Notes under the pieces: generated by a model
Seen by the model: only the letters and a program-made list of their open reading frames with translations
Told to the model about the DNA's origin: nothing
The model's database searches: none
Shown here: one piece after another, positions 26,674 to 36,140 of the stretch
Numbering within the stretch: position 1 is the stretch's first letter
Layout: each line of letters starts with the position of its first letter
Made by a program: the position numbers and the translations under genes
NCBI RefSeq assembly: GCF_000974765.1
Contig: NZ_BBWU01000001.1
Coordinates: 95,346 to 159,345, forward strand
Reading direction: 5' to 3'
DNA length: 64,000 nt
From: Sphingomonas changbaiensis NBRC 104936
Lineage (GTDB): Bacteria > Pseudomonadota > Alphaproteobacteria > Sphingomonadales > Sphingomonadaceae

Positions 26674-27288
26674 ATGGCGACCGAAGCTGCGGCCAAATCG
26701 ACGCGTTCCCGTTCCGGATCGAACAACCGTGACAATGGCAAGTCCGGCAGCTCGACGGGCGCGCTGATCGGCGCCGCCGCGGCGGGTGTTGCCGTCGGAC
26801 TGATGGCCAATCTCGGCCGCAAGGCGGCGGTGCAGGCGCCGACATTGATGGCCGGCGACTGGGACGAGGCGCTGGCCGCCGAACATGCCGCCACGCTGAA
26901 GCTGTTCGACGCGATCCAGGCCACGACCGACAAGAATACCACCAAGCGCTCGATGCTGCTGATGCAGCTGAAGCATGCGCTCGCCAAGCATGCGCTGGAG
27001 GAAGAGAATGCCGTTTATCCGTGCCTGCGCGATTCCGGCCAGACGGAAGAGGCCGATCACCTCAACCACGATCACGGCTATGTGAAGCAGTTCCTCTACG
27101 ATCTCGACAATATGCCCAAGGATTCGCCGGCGTTCATGGCGAAGGTGGGCGAGTTCCGCCGCGCCGTCGAAGAGCATGTGCGCGAGGAAGAGGACCAGAT
27201 TTTCCCGAAGCTGAAGGCCAAGCTGAGCCCGGAAAAGAACAAGGCGCTGACGATGGCCATGAACAAGGAAGGGTTCAAGCTGGCATGA
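26674..27288 (+). CDS. Hemerythrin HHE-domain protein
   Basis: 204 residues. A Ser/Arg/Gly-rich start (about 1-26) leads to a small Ala/Gly hydrophobic segment (about 28-45), then the HHE helical bundle. Di-iron ligand candidates are AAEHAATLKLF, KHALAKHALEEENAVYP, HLNHDHGYV and EEHVREEEDQIFP, in the correct order. Such proteins bind O2 or NO or act in iron-related stress. The hydrophobic segment could anchor it weakly in the membrane. GGAG precedes the ATG. The stop overlaps the next gene (ATGA). Confidence 0.85.
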   Translation: MATEAAAKSTRSRSGSNNRDNGKSGSSTGALIGAAAAGVAVGLMANLGRKAAVQAPTLMAGDWDEALAAEHAATLKLFDAIQATTDKNTTKRSMLLMQLKHALAKHALEEENAVYPCLRDSGQTEEADHLNHDHGYVKQFLYDLDNMPKDSPAFMAKVGEFRRAVEEHVREEEDQIFPKLKAKLSPEKNKALTMAMNKEGFKLA

Positions 27289-27629
27289 CCGACAAGCGCA
27301 CCCTCTCGACCGAGCACCAGCGGCCCGGCGACGCCGCCCGGCCGGACGACACGATGGACAAGAACCAGGCCCGCACGCCCGAGGACGAGCAGAGCGACCG
27401 CGGCAATCCCGCGTTCATTGCCCGAAACGGCGAAGTCCGCGGCTCCGGCGCCGGAGCGGGCGGCGGCAACATGCGCGAGGATTATGACGACGATGCTGTC
27501 GCCGGCGGCGGCGACCTCGCGGATGCGCCGAACGCCAGCGTGGGTGAAGAGGACCAGATTCACCAGGCGGTGAAGAACCAGTCGACGGTGACGCCGGACG
27601 ACTATCCGGAGAAGGACCGGGCGCGGTAG
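27285..27629 (+). CDS. Hydrophilic acidic protein of unknown function
   Basis: 114 residues with no hydrophobic segment, very rich in Asp, Glu, Gly and Asn (EDYDDDAVAGGGDLADAP), likely disordered. It overlaps the hemerythrin gene by 4 bases, so the two are co-translated and may act together. A similar style of small hydrophilic protein (not clearly homologous) is encoded at 37799-38032. No family is recognised. Confidence 0.6.
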   Translation: MTDKRTLSTEHQRPGDAARPDDTMDKNQARTPEDEQSDRGNPAFIARNGEVRGSGAGAGGGNMREDYDDDAVAGGGDLADAPNASVGEEDQIHQAVKNQSTVTPDDYPEKDRAR

Positions 27630-27637
27630 CTTTACCT

Positions 27638-27738
27638 CGTCATTCCCGCGAAAGCGGGAATCCCGCTTCTTCTGCCTTCTTCCCTCGGCCGACGAAAAAA
27701 GAAGAAGCGGGACCCCCGCTTTCGCGGGGGTGACGGGA
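27638..27738. repeat. Palindromic intergenic repeat with two linked hairpins
   Basis: About 100 bp: hairpin CCCGCGAAAGCGGG, then GCTTCTTCTGCC, a spacer, its complement AAGAAGAAGCGGG, and hairpin CCCCCGCTTTCGCGGGGG. The whole element is an inverted repeat. It lies between convergent genes and may block read-through. Confidence 0.65.
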
Positions 27739-27746
27739 GTGTTCTT

Positions 27747-28424
27747 CTAGAGCAACCCCGCCGCGCGCATGCTGCTGTGCCCCTGCGCGCCGATGATCAC
27801 ATGGTCGTGCACCTGGATGCCGAGGCGCTTGCCGGCTTCGACGATGTCGCGCGTGACGGCGATGTCCTGGCGCGAAGGGGAGGGGTCGCCGCTCGGATGG
27901 TTGTGGACCAGGATCAGGCTTGATGCGTGCAGGTCGATCGCGCGGCGGATCACTTCGCGCGCATACATGGCCGCTTCGCTGGTCGAACCTTCGCTCATCA
28001 ACTCGTCGCGGATCAGCATGTTCTTCGCGTTGAGATAAAGCACCCGCACCCGTTCGACGCCGAGATGGGCGAGGTCGGCCCGGAGATAGTCCAGCAGCGC
28101 GTTCCAGCTGTTGAGGACTGGACGCGTCTTGATCTCTGCGGCCAAAAGCCGGAGAGCGGCGGCGTTGACGATTTTCAAGGATGCCACCGCCGTTTCGCTG
28201 AAGCCGGCCCGTTCGATCGCCTCGGCATCCGCGGCGAACAATCCGCCGATGCCACCGAATTCGTTCAGCAAGCGTTTCGCAAGCGATTTGGTATCGCGGC
28301 GCGGGATGAAGACAGCGAGTAGATATTCGACGATTTCGTGGTCGAGCAGCGCGTCTGGACCGCCGCGCAGCAGCCGCTCGCGCAGGCGCGCGCGGTGGCC
28401 TGCCCCTTCGTCTTCCCCCGTCAT
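27747..28424 (-). CDS. radC: RadC/JAB-domain protein
   Basis: 225 residues. An N-terminal helix-hairpin-helix-like region (RARLRERLLRGGPDALLDHEIVEYLL) is followed by an MPN/JAB metalloprotease fold with ILVHNHPSGDPSPSRQD (the HxHx7D zinc motif, about 173-189). Despite the name, RadC proteins have no proven repair role; they are predicted metal-dependent hydrolases. The gene stands alone, back to back with ydbH. Confidence 0.9.
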   Translation of the reverse strand: MTGEDEGAGHRARLRERLLRGGPDALLDHEIVEYLLAVFIPRRDTKSLAKRLLNEFGGIGGLFAADAEAIERAGFSETAVASLKIVNAAALRLLAAEIKTRPVLNSWNALLDYLRADLAHLGVERVRVLYLNAKNMLIRDELMSEGSTSEAAMYAREVIRRAIDLHASSLILVHNHPSGDPSPSRQDIAVTRDIVEAGKRLGIQVHDHVIIGAQGHSSMRAAGLL

Positions 28425-28471
28425 GGCCGCCAGGCTTAAGCGGCGGATCGCAACGGAGCAAATGCCGCGTG

Positions 28472-31400
28472 ATGGCTGAGGCCAATCCGGACGAGCCGGT
28501 CACGGCGGTGCGGCGGCGGCGTGGGCGCACGCTGCTGATCGTCGTGCTCGCGGTGGTGGCTTTGGCGCTCCTCGCACTGTGGCTCGAACGCAAGCCGATC
28601 GCGACCGACCTGATCGACCGCGAACTTGCGCGGCGCGGCGTCCCGGCACGGTACGAGGTGAAACGGATCGGGTTTCGCACCCAGCGGCTGGAAGGCGTCA
28701 GCATCGGCGATCCGCAATCTCCCGATCTGACGGCCGATTGGGTCGAGGTCGATCTGACGCCGACCTTCGGCACGCCTCAGGTCCGGGAAATCCGGGCCGG
28801 CGGCGTGCGGCTTCGCGGCCGGCTGGTGAATGGGCGCCTGCGGCTGGGCGCGGTCGACAAATTGCTGCCTGCCCCCACCGCGGCGCCGTTCCGATTGCCC
28901 GATCTTGCGGTCGCGCTCAGCGACGCGCGGCTGGCGCTGGACACGCCGGCAGGCCGGGTCGATCTTCGCGTCGACGGACGCGGCAATCTCGCCAACGCCT
29001 TTGTCGGGCATTACACCGCGGCGGCGCCCGTTCTTGCGCTGGGCGGCTGCACGCTGACGGCCCTGAGCCTGGAGGGAAGCGTGACCACCCGCGCGGCCCA
29101 GCCGAATTTCAGCGGCCCTGCCAAGGCGCAACGACTGGCGTGCGGCAATGTGCAGGTGGCGGCGATCTCCAGCAATTTCGACGCGACGCTCCAGCCGGGG
29201 CTTGATGGGTGGCGCGGTCAGGCCAAGCTTGCCTCCGAAGGCGTGAAAGTCGCGGACTGGTCGGCCGACGGCGCGCGCGGTCAGGTCGATTTTGCCGGCG
29301 ATCCGACGCGGACATCCGGATCGCTGCGGCTCGTCGGATTGGGTGTCGCCGGCCCGCCGGCCCGCACGCCGCACGCGGAGCTGGGGGGCAGCTATGTCAT
29401 CGAGGCCGCGCGCCCCGAGCGGCTCGATCAGGGCCCGGCGACTACGGCCACCAGCATCCGCTTCGATGGCGGGCTGACGGCGCAGAACGTGGCGCTCGCG
29501 AGCGCGCCGCGGCTCGGCGGCTTGGCCGACAGCGTCGCGGGCACGCCGCTTGAGCCGCTCGCCCGCGCTCTGACGCGCGTCGCGACCGCAGCCGGACGTT
29601 CGTCGGACATGCATGCGAGCCTCACTCTCGCGACCCGCGGAGGTGCCGGATCGGTGCGGATCGCCTCGGCCGAGCTGACCGGCGCCGGCGCGCAGCTTCG
29701 CTTTTCGGGCGGTGAGGGCGTGCGGCTAATCTGGCCCGCGGCCGGCACGGTGCAGGTCGATGGGCAGATCGCGATGACCGGCGAGGGAGTGCCGCGCATC
29801 CTGGCCGAGCTGCACCAGAGCGCGCCCGGCGCGCCGATCTCCGGCCTTGTGCAGATGGCGCCGTTCGAGGCGGCCGACGCGCGGGTGGCGATCGCGCCGG
29901 TGCGGTTCGACAATGGCCGCTTCAGCACCGTGCTGACCGCAAGCGGTCCGCTGGCCGGCGGTCGGATCGAAGGCGCGACGCTACCGCTCGAAGGGCGACT
30001 GGGACCGGCTGGCCTGGTGCTCAATCCGCGCTGTGTTCCGGTCGGGTTCGAGAGCCTGGCCGTTTCCGGTCTCAAGCTGGAACCGGCGCAGCTGCGGCTG
30101 TGCCCGGTCGGCCCCGCGCTGGTCGCGAACGGGCGCGTCACCGGTGCGGTGGAGGCGCCGCGTCTGCGCGGGACGCTCGGCTCGAGCCCGATTACGCTCG
30201 CGGCCGACCGGGTGAGGTTCGGCGGCGCTGGCTTCAATGTCGCCAACCTGGCCGCGCGGCTGGGCTCGGCCGAACGGGTCAGCCGCCTTGAGGTGACCGA
30301 GCTGAGCAGCACGCCCGGGCAGGGGATCGGCGGCCGCTTCGCCGGCGCGACCGGCCAGATCGGCAATGTGCCGCTGATCGTCAGCGACGCAGCCGGGCGC
30401 TGGCGTTTCGCGGACGGCGGGCTGGCTGTCTCGGGCGGCCTGACACTGTCGGATGCGCTCAAACCCGCGCGCTTCAACCCGCTCGTCTCGCATGATGTCG
30501 CGCTCCGTATTCGCGGCCAGGCGCTGACCGCGACCGGCACGCTGATCGAGCCGCAAAGCGGCGCGCGCGTCGCCGCAGTCGATCTGCGCCATGATCTGGG
30601 AAGCGGGATCGGCAGCGCCGATATCGGCGTCGACCGCCTCACATTCGGGCCGGGCCTGCAGCCTGAAAAGCTCACTCGCCTGACGCTCGGCGTGATTGCG
30701 GACGTGAACGGCACGCTCAGCGGCAAGGGCCAGATCGACTGGAACGCGAAGGGCGTGACCAGCACCGGCCTGTTCCATGTCGCGGCCGACACGCTTGCGG
30801 CGCCGTTCGGGCCGGTGACAGGCGTCAAAGGCGATATCCGCTTCACCGACCTGCTGGGCCTGGTCACGGCCCCGGACCAGGTGATGACGGTGGCGACGGT
30901 CAATCCGGGCATCCTGGTCGAGGACGGGGTCGTGCACTACCGCGTTCTTCCCGACTTCAAGGTCGCGGTCGCCAGCGCGCGTTGGCCGTTTGCGGGTGGG
31001 ACGCTCACCCTGCGCCCGACCGTGCTCGATTTCTCCGAAGAGGCGGCACGCCACCTGACCTTCGACATCGCCGGGCTCGATGCGGCGAAGTTCATCAACA
31101 AGCTCGAGTTCGACAATCTGAACGCGACCGGCATTTTCGACGGCACCCTGCCGATGATCTTCGATCGTGATGGCGGGCGGATCGTCGCGGGATCGCTGAC
31201 ATCGCGTGAGCCGGGCGGCACGCTGGCCTATAACGGCCAGGTCTCGAACGCAGATCTCGGCATCTGGGGCGGCATCGCGTTCGATGCGCTAAAGTCGATC
31301 GCGTACAAGAGCATGTCGATCCAGCTGAACGGAAAGCTGGACGGCGAGATGGTGAGCGAAATCCGCTTCAACGGCGTCAGCCGCGGCACGATCAAGCCGG

Positions 31401-31621
31401 TTGCGACCGGGCTGATCGCCCGCGTCGGCGGGCAGTTGGCGAAACAGCTGCAGCAGCTGCCCTTCATCTTCAACATCCGCATCCGCGCGCCGTTCCGCGG
31501 CCTCATCGCCAGCGCGCGCAGCTTTTCCGATCCCAGCCTGTTGATCCAGGACCAGCTCGGCCCCGGCTTTCAGGCCGAGAAACCGCCCGTTCAGCCCTCC
31601 GCAAGCGAGAATAAGCGATGA
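28472..31621 (+). CDS. ydbH: YdbH-family intermembrane phospholipid transport protein
   Basis: 1049 residues from the ATG at 28472 (a GTG one codon earlier is also open). A short basic N-terminus and one transmembrane anchor (about residues 14-34, LLIVVLAVVALALLALWL) precede a very long region of repeating amphipathic beta-strands, the AsmA/TamB-like pattern expected for a lipid-conducting groove across the periplasm. The C-terminal 250 residues are the most conserved part in this family. YdbH works redundantly with TamB and YhdP in E. coli. The gene is followed by overlapping ynbE and ydbL, the same order as in enterobacteria, which secures the assignment. Confidence 0.85.
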   Translation: MAEANPDEPVTAVRRRRGRTLLIVVLAVVALALLALWLERKPIATDLIDRELARRGVPARYEVKRIGFRTQRLEGVSIGDPQSPDLTADWVEVDLTPTFGTPQVREIRAGGVRLRGRLVNGRLRLGAVDKLLPAPTAAPFRLPDLAVALSDARLALDTPAGRVDLRVDGRGNLANAFVGHYTAAAPVLALGGCTLTALSLEGSVTTRAAQPNFSGPAKAQRLACGNVQVAAISSNFDATLQPGLDGWRGQAKLASEGVKVADWSADGARGQVDFAGDPTRTSGSLRLVGLGVAGPPARTPHAELGGSYVIEAARPERLDQGPATTATSIRFDGGLTAQNVALASAPRLGGLADSVAGTPLEPLARALTRVATAAGRSSDMHASLTLATRGGAGSVRIASAELTGAGAQLRFSGGEGVRLIWPAAGTVQVDGQIAMTGEGVPRILAELHQSAPGAPISGLVQMAPFEAADARVAIAPVRFDNGRFSTVLTASGPLAGGRIEGATLPLEGRLGPAGLVLNPRCVPVGFESLAVSGLKLEPAQLRLCPVGPALVANGRVTGAVEAPRLRGTLGSSPITLAADRVRFGGAGFNVANLAARLGSAERVSRLEVTELSSTPGQGIGGRFAGATGQIGNVPLIVSDAAGRWRFADGGLAVSGGLTLSDALKPARFNPLVSHDVALRIRGQALTATGTLIEPQSGARVAAVDLRHDLGSGIGSADIGVDRLTFGPGLQPEKLTRLTLGVIADVNGTLSGKGQIDWNAKGVTSTGLFHVAADTLAAPFGPVTGVKGDIRFTDLLGLVTAPDQVMTVATVNPGILVEDGVVHYRVLPDFKVAVASARWPFAGGTLTLRPTVLDFSEEAARHLTFDIAGLDAAKFINKLEFDNLNATGIFDGTLPMIFDRDGGRIVAGSLTSREPGGTLAYNGQVSNADLGIWGGIAFDALKSIAYKSMSIQLNGKLDGEMVSEIRFNGVSRGTIKPVATGLIARVGGQLAKQLQQLPFIFNIRIRAPFRGLIASARSFSDPSLLIQDQLGPGFQAEKPPVQPSASENKR

Positions 31622-31848
31622 AGAGACATGAGTTGACGCAACGGATCGGGGGTGCGAGCCATCCGGGAATGCGATGGGCAGGACCTCTGGCGATCCTGAT
31701 CGGGGCGGCCGGGTGCGTGCAGGTGACCGCGCCGGACAAGCCGATCGAGATCAACCTGAACGTCAACGTGAAGCAGGAAGTGCTCGTGAAGCTCCAGCGC
31801 GACGCGCAGGAGATCATCGACCAGAACCCGGAGTTGTTTCCGAAATGA
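31618..31848 (+). CDS. ynbE: YnbE-family lipoprotein
   Basis: 76 residues, overlapping ydbH by 4 bases. The hydrophobic segment (about 20-32) ends in GAAGC, a lipobox with the lipidated Cys at about residue 33; the N-terminal part before it is longer than usual. The short mature part (VTAPDKPIEINLNVNVKQEV) is a single beta segment. In E. coli, YnbE is an outer-membrane lipoprotein that pairs with the C-terminus of YdbH by beta-strand addition. The context supports the same role here. Confidence 0.85.
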   Translation: MKRHELTQRIGGASHPGMRWAGPLAILIGAAGCVQVTAPDKPIEINLNVNVKQEVLVKLQRDAQEIIDQNPELFPK

Positions 31849-32225
31849 CCAGACGTGGTAAACTCATTCTCGGCGGTCTTGGCGTCGCATTGCTCGGGCT
31901 CGCCGGCGCGGCATGGGCGCAGGGCGGCGGCGTGAGCGCGGCGATGGCGGCAGGCCAGGTCGGCGAGCGCGCGGACGGCTATCTGGGCGTGCGCGGCTCT
32001 GTCTCGGACGCGGTCAAGGCCGAAGTCGAGCAGATCAACATCAAGCGCCGCGCGCTCTACACCAGCCGCGCGCAGGAACGCGGCGTCGCCGTCGAAGCGA
32101 TCGCCGCGGCGACCGCCTGCCAGGCGATGCAGCGCGTCGGCGTCGGCCAGGCCTATAATCTCGGCGGCGGTTGGGCCGTGCGCGGCGCCGGCGATGCGGC
32201 GCCGAAACCGGCGAACTGCCCTTAG
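31845..32225 (+). CDS. ydbL: YdbL-family (DUF1318) periplasmic protein
   Basis: 126 residues, ATGA overlap with ynbE. A signal peptide at about 1-25 ends in AWA. The DUF1318 domain shows AMAAGQVGERADGYLGVR, EVEQINIKRRALY and VAVEAIAAATACQAMQRVGVGQAY. In E. coli, YdbL is thought to help YdbH-YnbE assembly. It completes a conserved three-gene operon. Confidence 0.87.
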   Translation: MTRRGKLILGGLGVALLGLAGAAWAQGGGVSAAMAAGQVGERADGYLGVRGSVSDAVKAEVEQINIKRRALYTSRAQERGVAVEAIAAATACQAMQRVGVGQAYNLGGGWAVRGAGDAAPKPANCP

Positions 32226-32276
32226 GCCCTAGAGCGTATCGACATTTACGCATTGGGGTCGCAGACGAGCGTCAAA

Positions 32277-32411
32277 TCCTCCCCTTTGAGGGGAGGGGGA
32301 CCGCCCGGCGCAGCCGGGTGGTGGAGGGGTGTCGGCGCTGGAGATTCATTCTCAAGCGCTGACACCCCTCCGTCAGCCCTTCGGGCTGCCACCTCCCCTC
32401 GAAGGGGAGGA
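32277..32411. repeat. Nested palindromic repeat, copy 2 of 3
   Basis: 135 bp with the same architecture as the element at 6974-7106: hairpin at each end (TCCTCCCC..GGGGAGG), GGTGGAGGGGTGTC and GACACCCCTCC around the central spacer, and two short variable hairpins (CCCGGCGCAGCCGGG; AGCCCTTCGGGCT). It lies between convergent ydbL and the ClC channel gene; the rest of the gap (32226-32276) shows nothing. Confidence 0.8.
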
Positions 32412-32431
32412 TTGCTGAATGTCGATACAGC

Positions 32432-34207
32432 CTAGGCTTTCGGCGACCGCTCCCGCTCCGCGCGCAGATGCTCGGCGCGGGAGCGGAGCAGGTCGCGCCG
32501 CGCGACGATGCCGAGCAGCTTGCCGGTCTTTGAATCGACGATGCAGATGCGGCCGATATTCTCGGTGATCATCAGGTTCGCGACCTGATTGGCTGGCGTC
32601 ATCCGCGTGGCGACCGGCAGCGAGCGGTCGGATAGCTGCTCGCCGATCGTCTCGTCCAGCTCGCCTTCGCCCTGGCCCCAGCGCAGCGCGTCGGAGCGCG
32701 AGGCAAGGCCGATCGGGCGCCCGGCCGGATCGACGACCGGATAGCTGCGATGCTTCGCGCCGGCTTCAAAGAATTTGAGCGCTTCGGCGATCGTCATGTC
32801 TTCCGGCAGCGTGTCCGGCTTCGGCGTCATGAGGTCGCCCGCCAACCCGAGCGCGAGCGGGTCGATGCTGTATTCCTGGCTGATATGACGGCCGCGCCGC
32901 GACACCTTCTCGGTCAGGATCGAGCGCTTCAGCACCAGCACCGCGACCGCGAACGCTGCGCCCGAGGCAGCGACAGTCGCGGGCAGGGCGGTGAAATGGC
33001 CGGTCAGCTCGACCGTGAAGATCGCGCTGGTCAGCGGCGCGCGCATCGACGCGCTCATCACGGCGGCCATGCCGATCATAGCCCACGGCCCGCTGCCGCC
33101 CGGGAGCCAGTGGCCGAGGATGCCGCCGAACGCGCCGCCGATGATCAGCAGCGGCGCGAGGATGCCGCCCGACGTGCCTGAGCCGAGCGCGATCAGCCAG
33201 ACGACGGCCTTGGCTGCAAACAGCAGCATCATCGCGCCCAGAACCAGGCGTCCATCGAGCAGGTCCTGGATGTTGTTATAGCCTGCGCCCAGCACGCGCG
33301 GCTCGATCAGGCCGCCGATGCCGACTGCGACCGCGCCAATCGCCGGCCACCACATCCAGTGCACCGGCAGCCGGTGGAACCCGTCTTCGATCCGGTAGAG
33401 CATCGTCGACAGCAAGGCAGCGACAGCGCCGGCAATGCAGCCCATCAGCGCGGCGATCAGCAGGGTCGGCCCCGCTTCGCCCAGCGTGCCGGTAAAGGCG
33501 AATAGCGGCCCCGATCCGATCAGCAGCGGTCGCCAGGCAAGCGCAGTCAACACGCTTGCGACCACCGGCACGAAGCTGCGCGGCTTCCATTCGAACAGCA
33601 TCACTTCGACGGCGAGCAGGATGGCGGCGAGCGGCGTGCCGAAAATCGCGGTCATGCCGGCTGCGGCGCCCGCGACCAGCAGCGTCTTGCGCTCGGCCGC
33701 GGTCAGCCGGAATTGCTGCGCGAACAGCGATCCGATCGCGCCGCCGGTCATGATGATGGGGCCTTCGGCGCCGAACGGGCCGCCGCTGCCGATCGAGATC
33801 GCGGACGAAATCGGCTTCAGCAGCGCGACCTTCAGCGACAGCCGGCTTTCGCCGTACAGGATCGCCTCCAGCGCCTCCGGGATGCCATGGCCGCGTATCT
33901 TGTCCGATCCGAATCGCGCCATCAGCCCGATCGCCAGCGCGCCGAGCACCGGCGCCAGCAGCACCAGCGGGCCGGTGGCGGCCGCTGCGATCGGCAGCGA
34001 TTCCGCCGACAGCCGCTGATACCAGATCAGGTTGGTGACGAGCGCGATCAGCTTCAGCAGCACCCAGGCCGCCGCCGCGCCGCCGGTGCCGGTCACCAGC
34101 GCCATCGCCATCAGCACCAGCATGCGCCTGTCGGCGCTATGGTCTGCAAGCTTGGGCGCGTGCGTCGTTCCGCTGGGCGCGCGCTGGGCGAGGCCGCTAT
34201 CCGCCAT
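32432..34207 (-). CDS. ClC-family chloride channel/antiporter with C-terminal CBS pair
   Basis: 591 residues from the ATG at 34207, placed 5 bases after GAGGA; the frame extends upstream to 34303 without a better start. ClC selectivity sequences are GSGGPFGAEGP (about 160-170) and GSGTSGGILAP (about 365-375). GPF replaces the GSGIP-type motif of E. coli ClcA, and the gating glutamate is present in GAEGP. Two CBS domains occupy the last 130 residues (LMTPKPDTLPEDMTIAEAL; TRMTPANQVANLMI) and probably sense adenine nucleotides. It carries Cl- or similar anions across the inner membrane; channel or H+ exchanger cannot be told. Confidence 0.88.
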   Translation of the reverse strand: MADSGLAQRAPSGTTHAPKLADHSADRRMLVLMAMALVTGTGGAAAAWVLLKLIALVTNLIWYQRLSAESLPIAAAATGPLVLLAPVLGALAIGLMARFGSDKIRGHGIPEALEAILYGESRLSLKVALLKPISSAISIGSGGPFGAEGPIIMTGGAIGSLFAQQFRLTAAERKTLLVAGAAAGMTAIFGTPLAAILLAVEVMLFEWKPRSFVPVVASVLTALAWRPLLIGSGPLFAFTGTLGEAGPTLLIAALMGCIAGAVAALLSTMLYRIEDGFHRLPVHWMWWPAIGAVAVGIGGLIEPRVLGAGYNNIQDLLDGRLVLGAMMLLFAAKAVVWLIALGSGTSGGILAPLLIIGGAFGGILGHWLPGGSGPWAMIGMAAVMSASMRAPLTSAIFTVELTGHFTALPATVAASGAAFAVAVLVLKRSILTEKVSRRGRHISQEYSIDPLALGLAGDLMTPKPDTLPEDMTIAEALKFFEAGAKHRSYPVVDPAGRPIGLASRSDALRWGQGEGELDETIGEQLSDRSLPVATRMTPANQVANLMITENIGRICIVDSKTGKLLGIVARRDLLRSRAEHLRAERERSPKA

Positions 34208-34392
34208 GTCGTTCCTCATGCTGTATCGGGAGAGGCGCGCATGTGTCCATCGGCCGCATATTGCAAGCAGCTGTGGCCTTTGGGGACAAATTCTCAACGA
34301 CATCCATGACGTAGGAGAGGGCGCGTTAACCTTTTCTCTTGAGGCGTCCCTAACCGCGCTGCGGCCAAGTGGTGGCGCCGAGGAGGCCTGTC

Positions 34393-35673
34393 ATGCGTGC
34401 ATTCGTGAAACTTCTGGAACTGGCGCGGGCCAGCCGGGGCAACGTCATCGTCGCCGCCGCCGCCTCGCTTCCCGTCGTGATCGGGAGCGCCGGTCTCGCG
34501 ACCGATACGCTGCAATGGGTGCTGTGGAAGCGCCAGCTCCAGCGCCAGGCCGACTCGGCCGCGCTGTCGGGCGCCTTCGCGCTCGCCCAGGGGAAGAGCG
34601 CCTCGACCAGTGCGACTGCCGATATCGCCCGAACGGCCGAAGTGGCCCTGACCGCAGCCCCCCTTATCGAGACGCCACCCTCGACGGGCGCGGGCGCGGG
34701 CAATACGAACGCGGTGCGCGTGGCCGTGCAGACCAGCCATAGCCTCGCTTTCTCGAGCCTGTTCCTGGTGACGCCGCCGACGATCAAGGCGGAGTCGACC
34801 GCGGCGGTCGTCCAGGACGGGCATTATTGCGTGATCGCGCTCGAGCCGACGACGATGGCCGGCATCACCATGACCGGTAGCTCGACGGTGAACATGGGCT
34901 GCGGGATGGCGACCAATTCCCGCTCGAGCAACGCCGTATCGGCGGGCGGCAACAGCTCGATCACGGCGACGCCGATCGCGGCGGTGGGCACAGTCGTGCC
35001 CAGCGGCAACTATAATGGCGACACTGTCTTCAAGTCGCATCAAATCCCGCAGGCGGACCCGTTCGCGTCGGTGCCCGATCCGGACATCAGCACGCGCACC
35101 GACTGCGTCAGCAGCTACAGCATCGGCCCGCACGGCAACGGTAGCCTGACGTCCAGCTTCAATCCGGCAACGGCGACGTGCCTGACCGGCGGCGTCGATA
35201 TCAAGGGCACGCTCACGCTCGGCGCCGGCATCTATTATGTCGACGGCAGCACGTTCAGCGTCGGCTCGCAAGGCAAGATCGTCGGCCAGAATGTCACGAT
35301 CATCTTGACCAGCAAGGACGCGGCGACGAAGCCCGCGACCATCGCCACAGTGACCATGAACGGCGGCGCCGAAATTAACCTCAGCGCGCCCAGCGACGGC
35401 ACCTATCAGGGCCTGATCTTCTACCAGGACCGGCGCGCGGCCGACGGCTCCGCCAACAAGGTCAACGGCAACACCAATTCCTTCTACCAGGGTGCGCTCT
35501 ATTTCCCGAAGCAGCAGGTGACCTTCAACGGCACCGCCGGCATGTCGACCGATTGTATGCAGATTGTTGGTCGCCGGGTGGAGTTCCTTGGCAACAGCTC
35601 GATCCAGAATGTCTGTCCGGCTGCTTCGGGCGCGCATTCGTTCACCGGAACCGCGGTGAGGCTGATCGGATGA
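34393..35673 (+). CDS. TadG-related pilus assembly protein
   Basis: 426 residues from the ATG at 34393, behind GAGGAGG. The N-terminal basic-hydrophobic segment (RGNVIVAAAASLPVVIGSAGLATDTLQWV) is the TadG/Flp-type pseudopilin anchor, followed by KRQLQRQADSAALSGA, typical of TadG. The rest is Ser/Thr/Gly/Asn-rich beta sequence with four or more scattered cysteines. No clear von Willebrand A metal site is visible. It is the first of three overlapping genes encoding Tad-type proteins, presumably in the inner membrane with the bulk in the periplasm. Confidence 0.8.
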   Translation: MRAFVKLLELARASRGNVIVAAAASLPVVIGSAGLATDTLQWVLWKRQLQRQADSAALSGAFALAQGKSASTSATADIARTAEVALTAAPLIETPPSTGAGAGNTNAVRVAVQTSHSLAFSSLFLVTPPTIKAESTAAVVQDGHYCVIALEPTTMAGITMTGSSTVNMGCGMATNSRSSNAVSAGGNSSITATPIAAVGTVVPSGNYNGDTVFKSHQIPQADPFASVPDPDISTRTDCVSSYSIGPHGNGSLTSSFNPATATCLTGGVDIKGTLTLGAGIYYVDGSTFSVGSQGKIVGQNVTIILTSKDAATKPATIATVTMNGGAEINLSAPSDGTYQGLIFYQDRRAADGSANKVNGNTNSFYQGALYFPKQQVTFNGTAGMSTDCMQIVGRRVEFLGNSSIQNVCPAASGAHSFTGTAVRLIG

Positions 35674-36140
35674 TCGGGCACACATTCATGCGCCGGCTGC
35701 GCAGCGATGCGCGCGGCACCAGCTTCGTCGAAATGGGGATGCTCGCGCCTTTCTTCGCGATGCTGGTGCTCGGCACTGTCGATGCGTCGCGCGCCGTTGT
35801 CGGCAAGATGACGCTGCAGCAGGCGGCTTCGCGCACGATGGAGATGGTCTCGGCGGGCGGGCTGGACAGCGCCGCCTTCACCAATCTGCAGGCGGAGGCC
35901 GCGGCCGCCGCCGGCGTGAGCATGAGCCAGGTGCAGGTCCAGACCTGGTTGGAGTGCGATCGGGTTCGCCAGGCTTCGTTCAACGGCGATTGCACGAACA
36001 CGCAGGAGATCGGGCGGTACGCCTCGGTCGTGATCAGCAAAAGCTATGCGCCGTGGTTCGCCGCGTCGCTCGCGGGGCTCGGCTACAATATCAGCCGGAC
36101 GATCACGCTGCAGGGCAAGGCATCGGTGAGGCTGCAATGA
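35670..36140 (+). CDS. TadE-family pseudopilin-like protein
   Basis: 156 residues, ATGA overlap with the preceding gene. The TadE signature is RGTSFVEMGMLAPFFAMLVLGTVDASRAV at about residues 15-43, with Glu at the +5-like position of the pilin motif and a single transmembrane helix. The C-terminal half is periplasmic with a Cys pair (LECDRVRQASFNGDC). It is a minor pseudopilin of Tad pilus systems. The Tad secretion ATPase and platform genes are not in this window. Confidence 0.82.
   Translation: MIGHTFMRRLRSDARGTSFVEMGMLAPFFAMLVLGTVDASRAVVGKMTLQQAASRTMEMVSAGGLDSAAFTNLQAEAAAAAGVSMSQVQVQTWLECDRVRQASFNGDCTNTQEIGRYASVVISKSYAPWFAASLAGLGYNISRTITLQGKASVRLQ

Noticed and set aside
27638..27738. Direct/inverted repeats as a CRISPR array
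   Set aside because: Only one palindrome pair with no regular repeats or spacers.
34325..34352. TTAACC and CTAACC upstream of the Tad-type operon as a CtrA site
   Set aside because: Spacing does not match the TTAA-N7-TTAA consensus, so only half-site resemblance.
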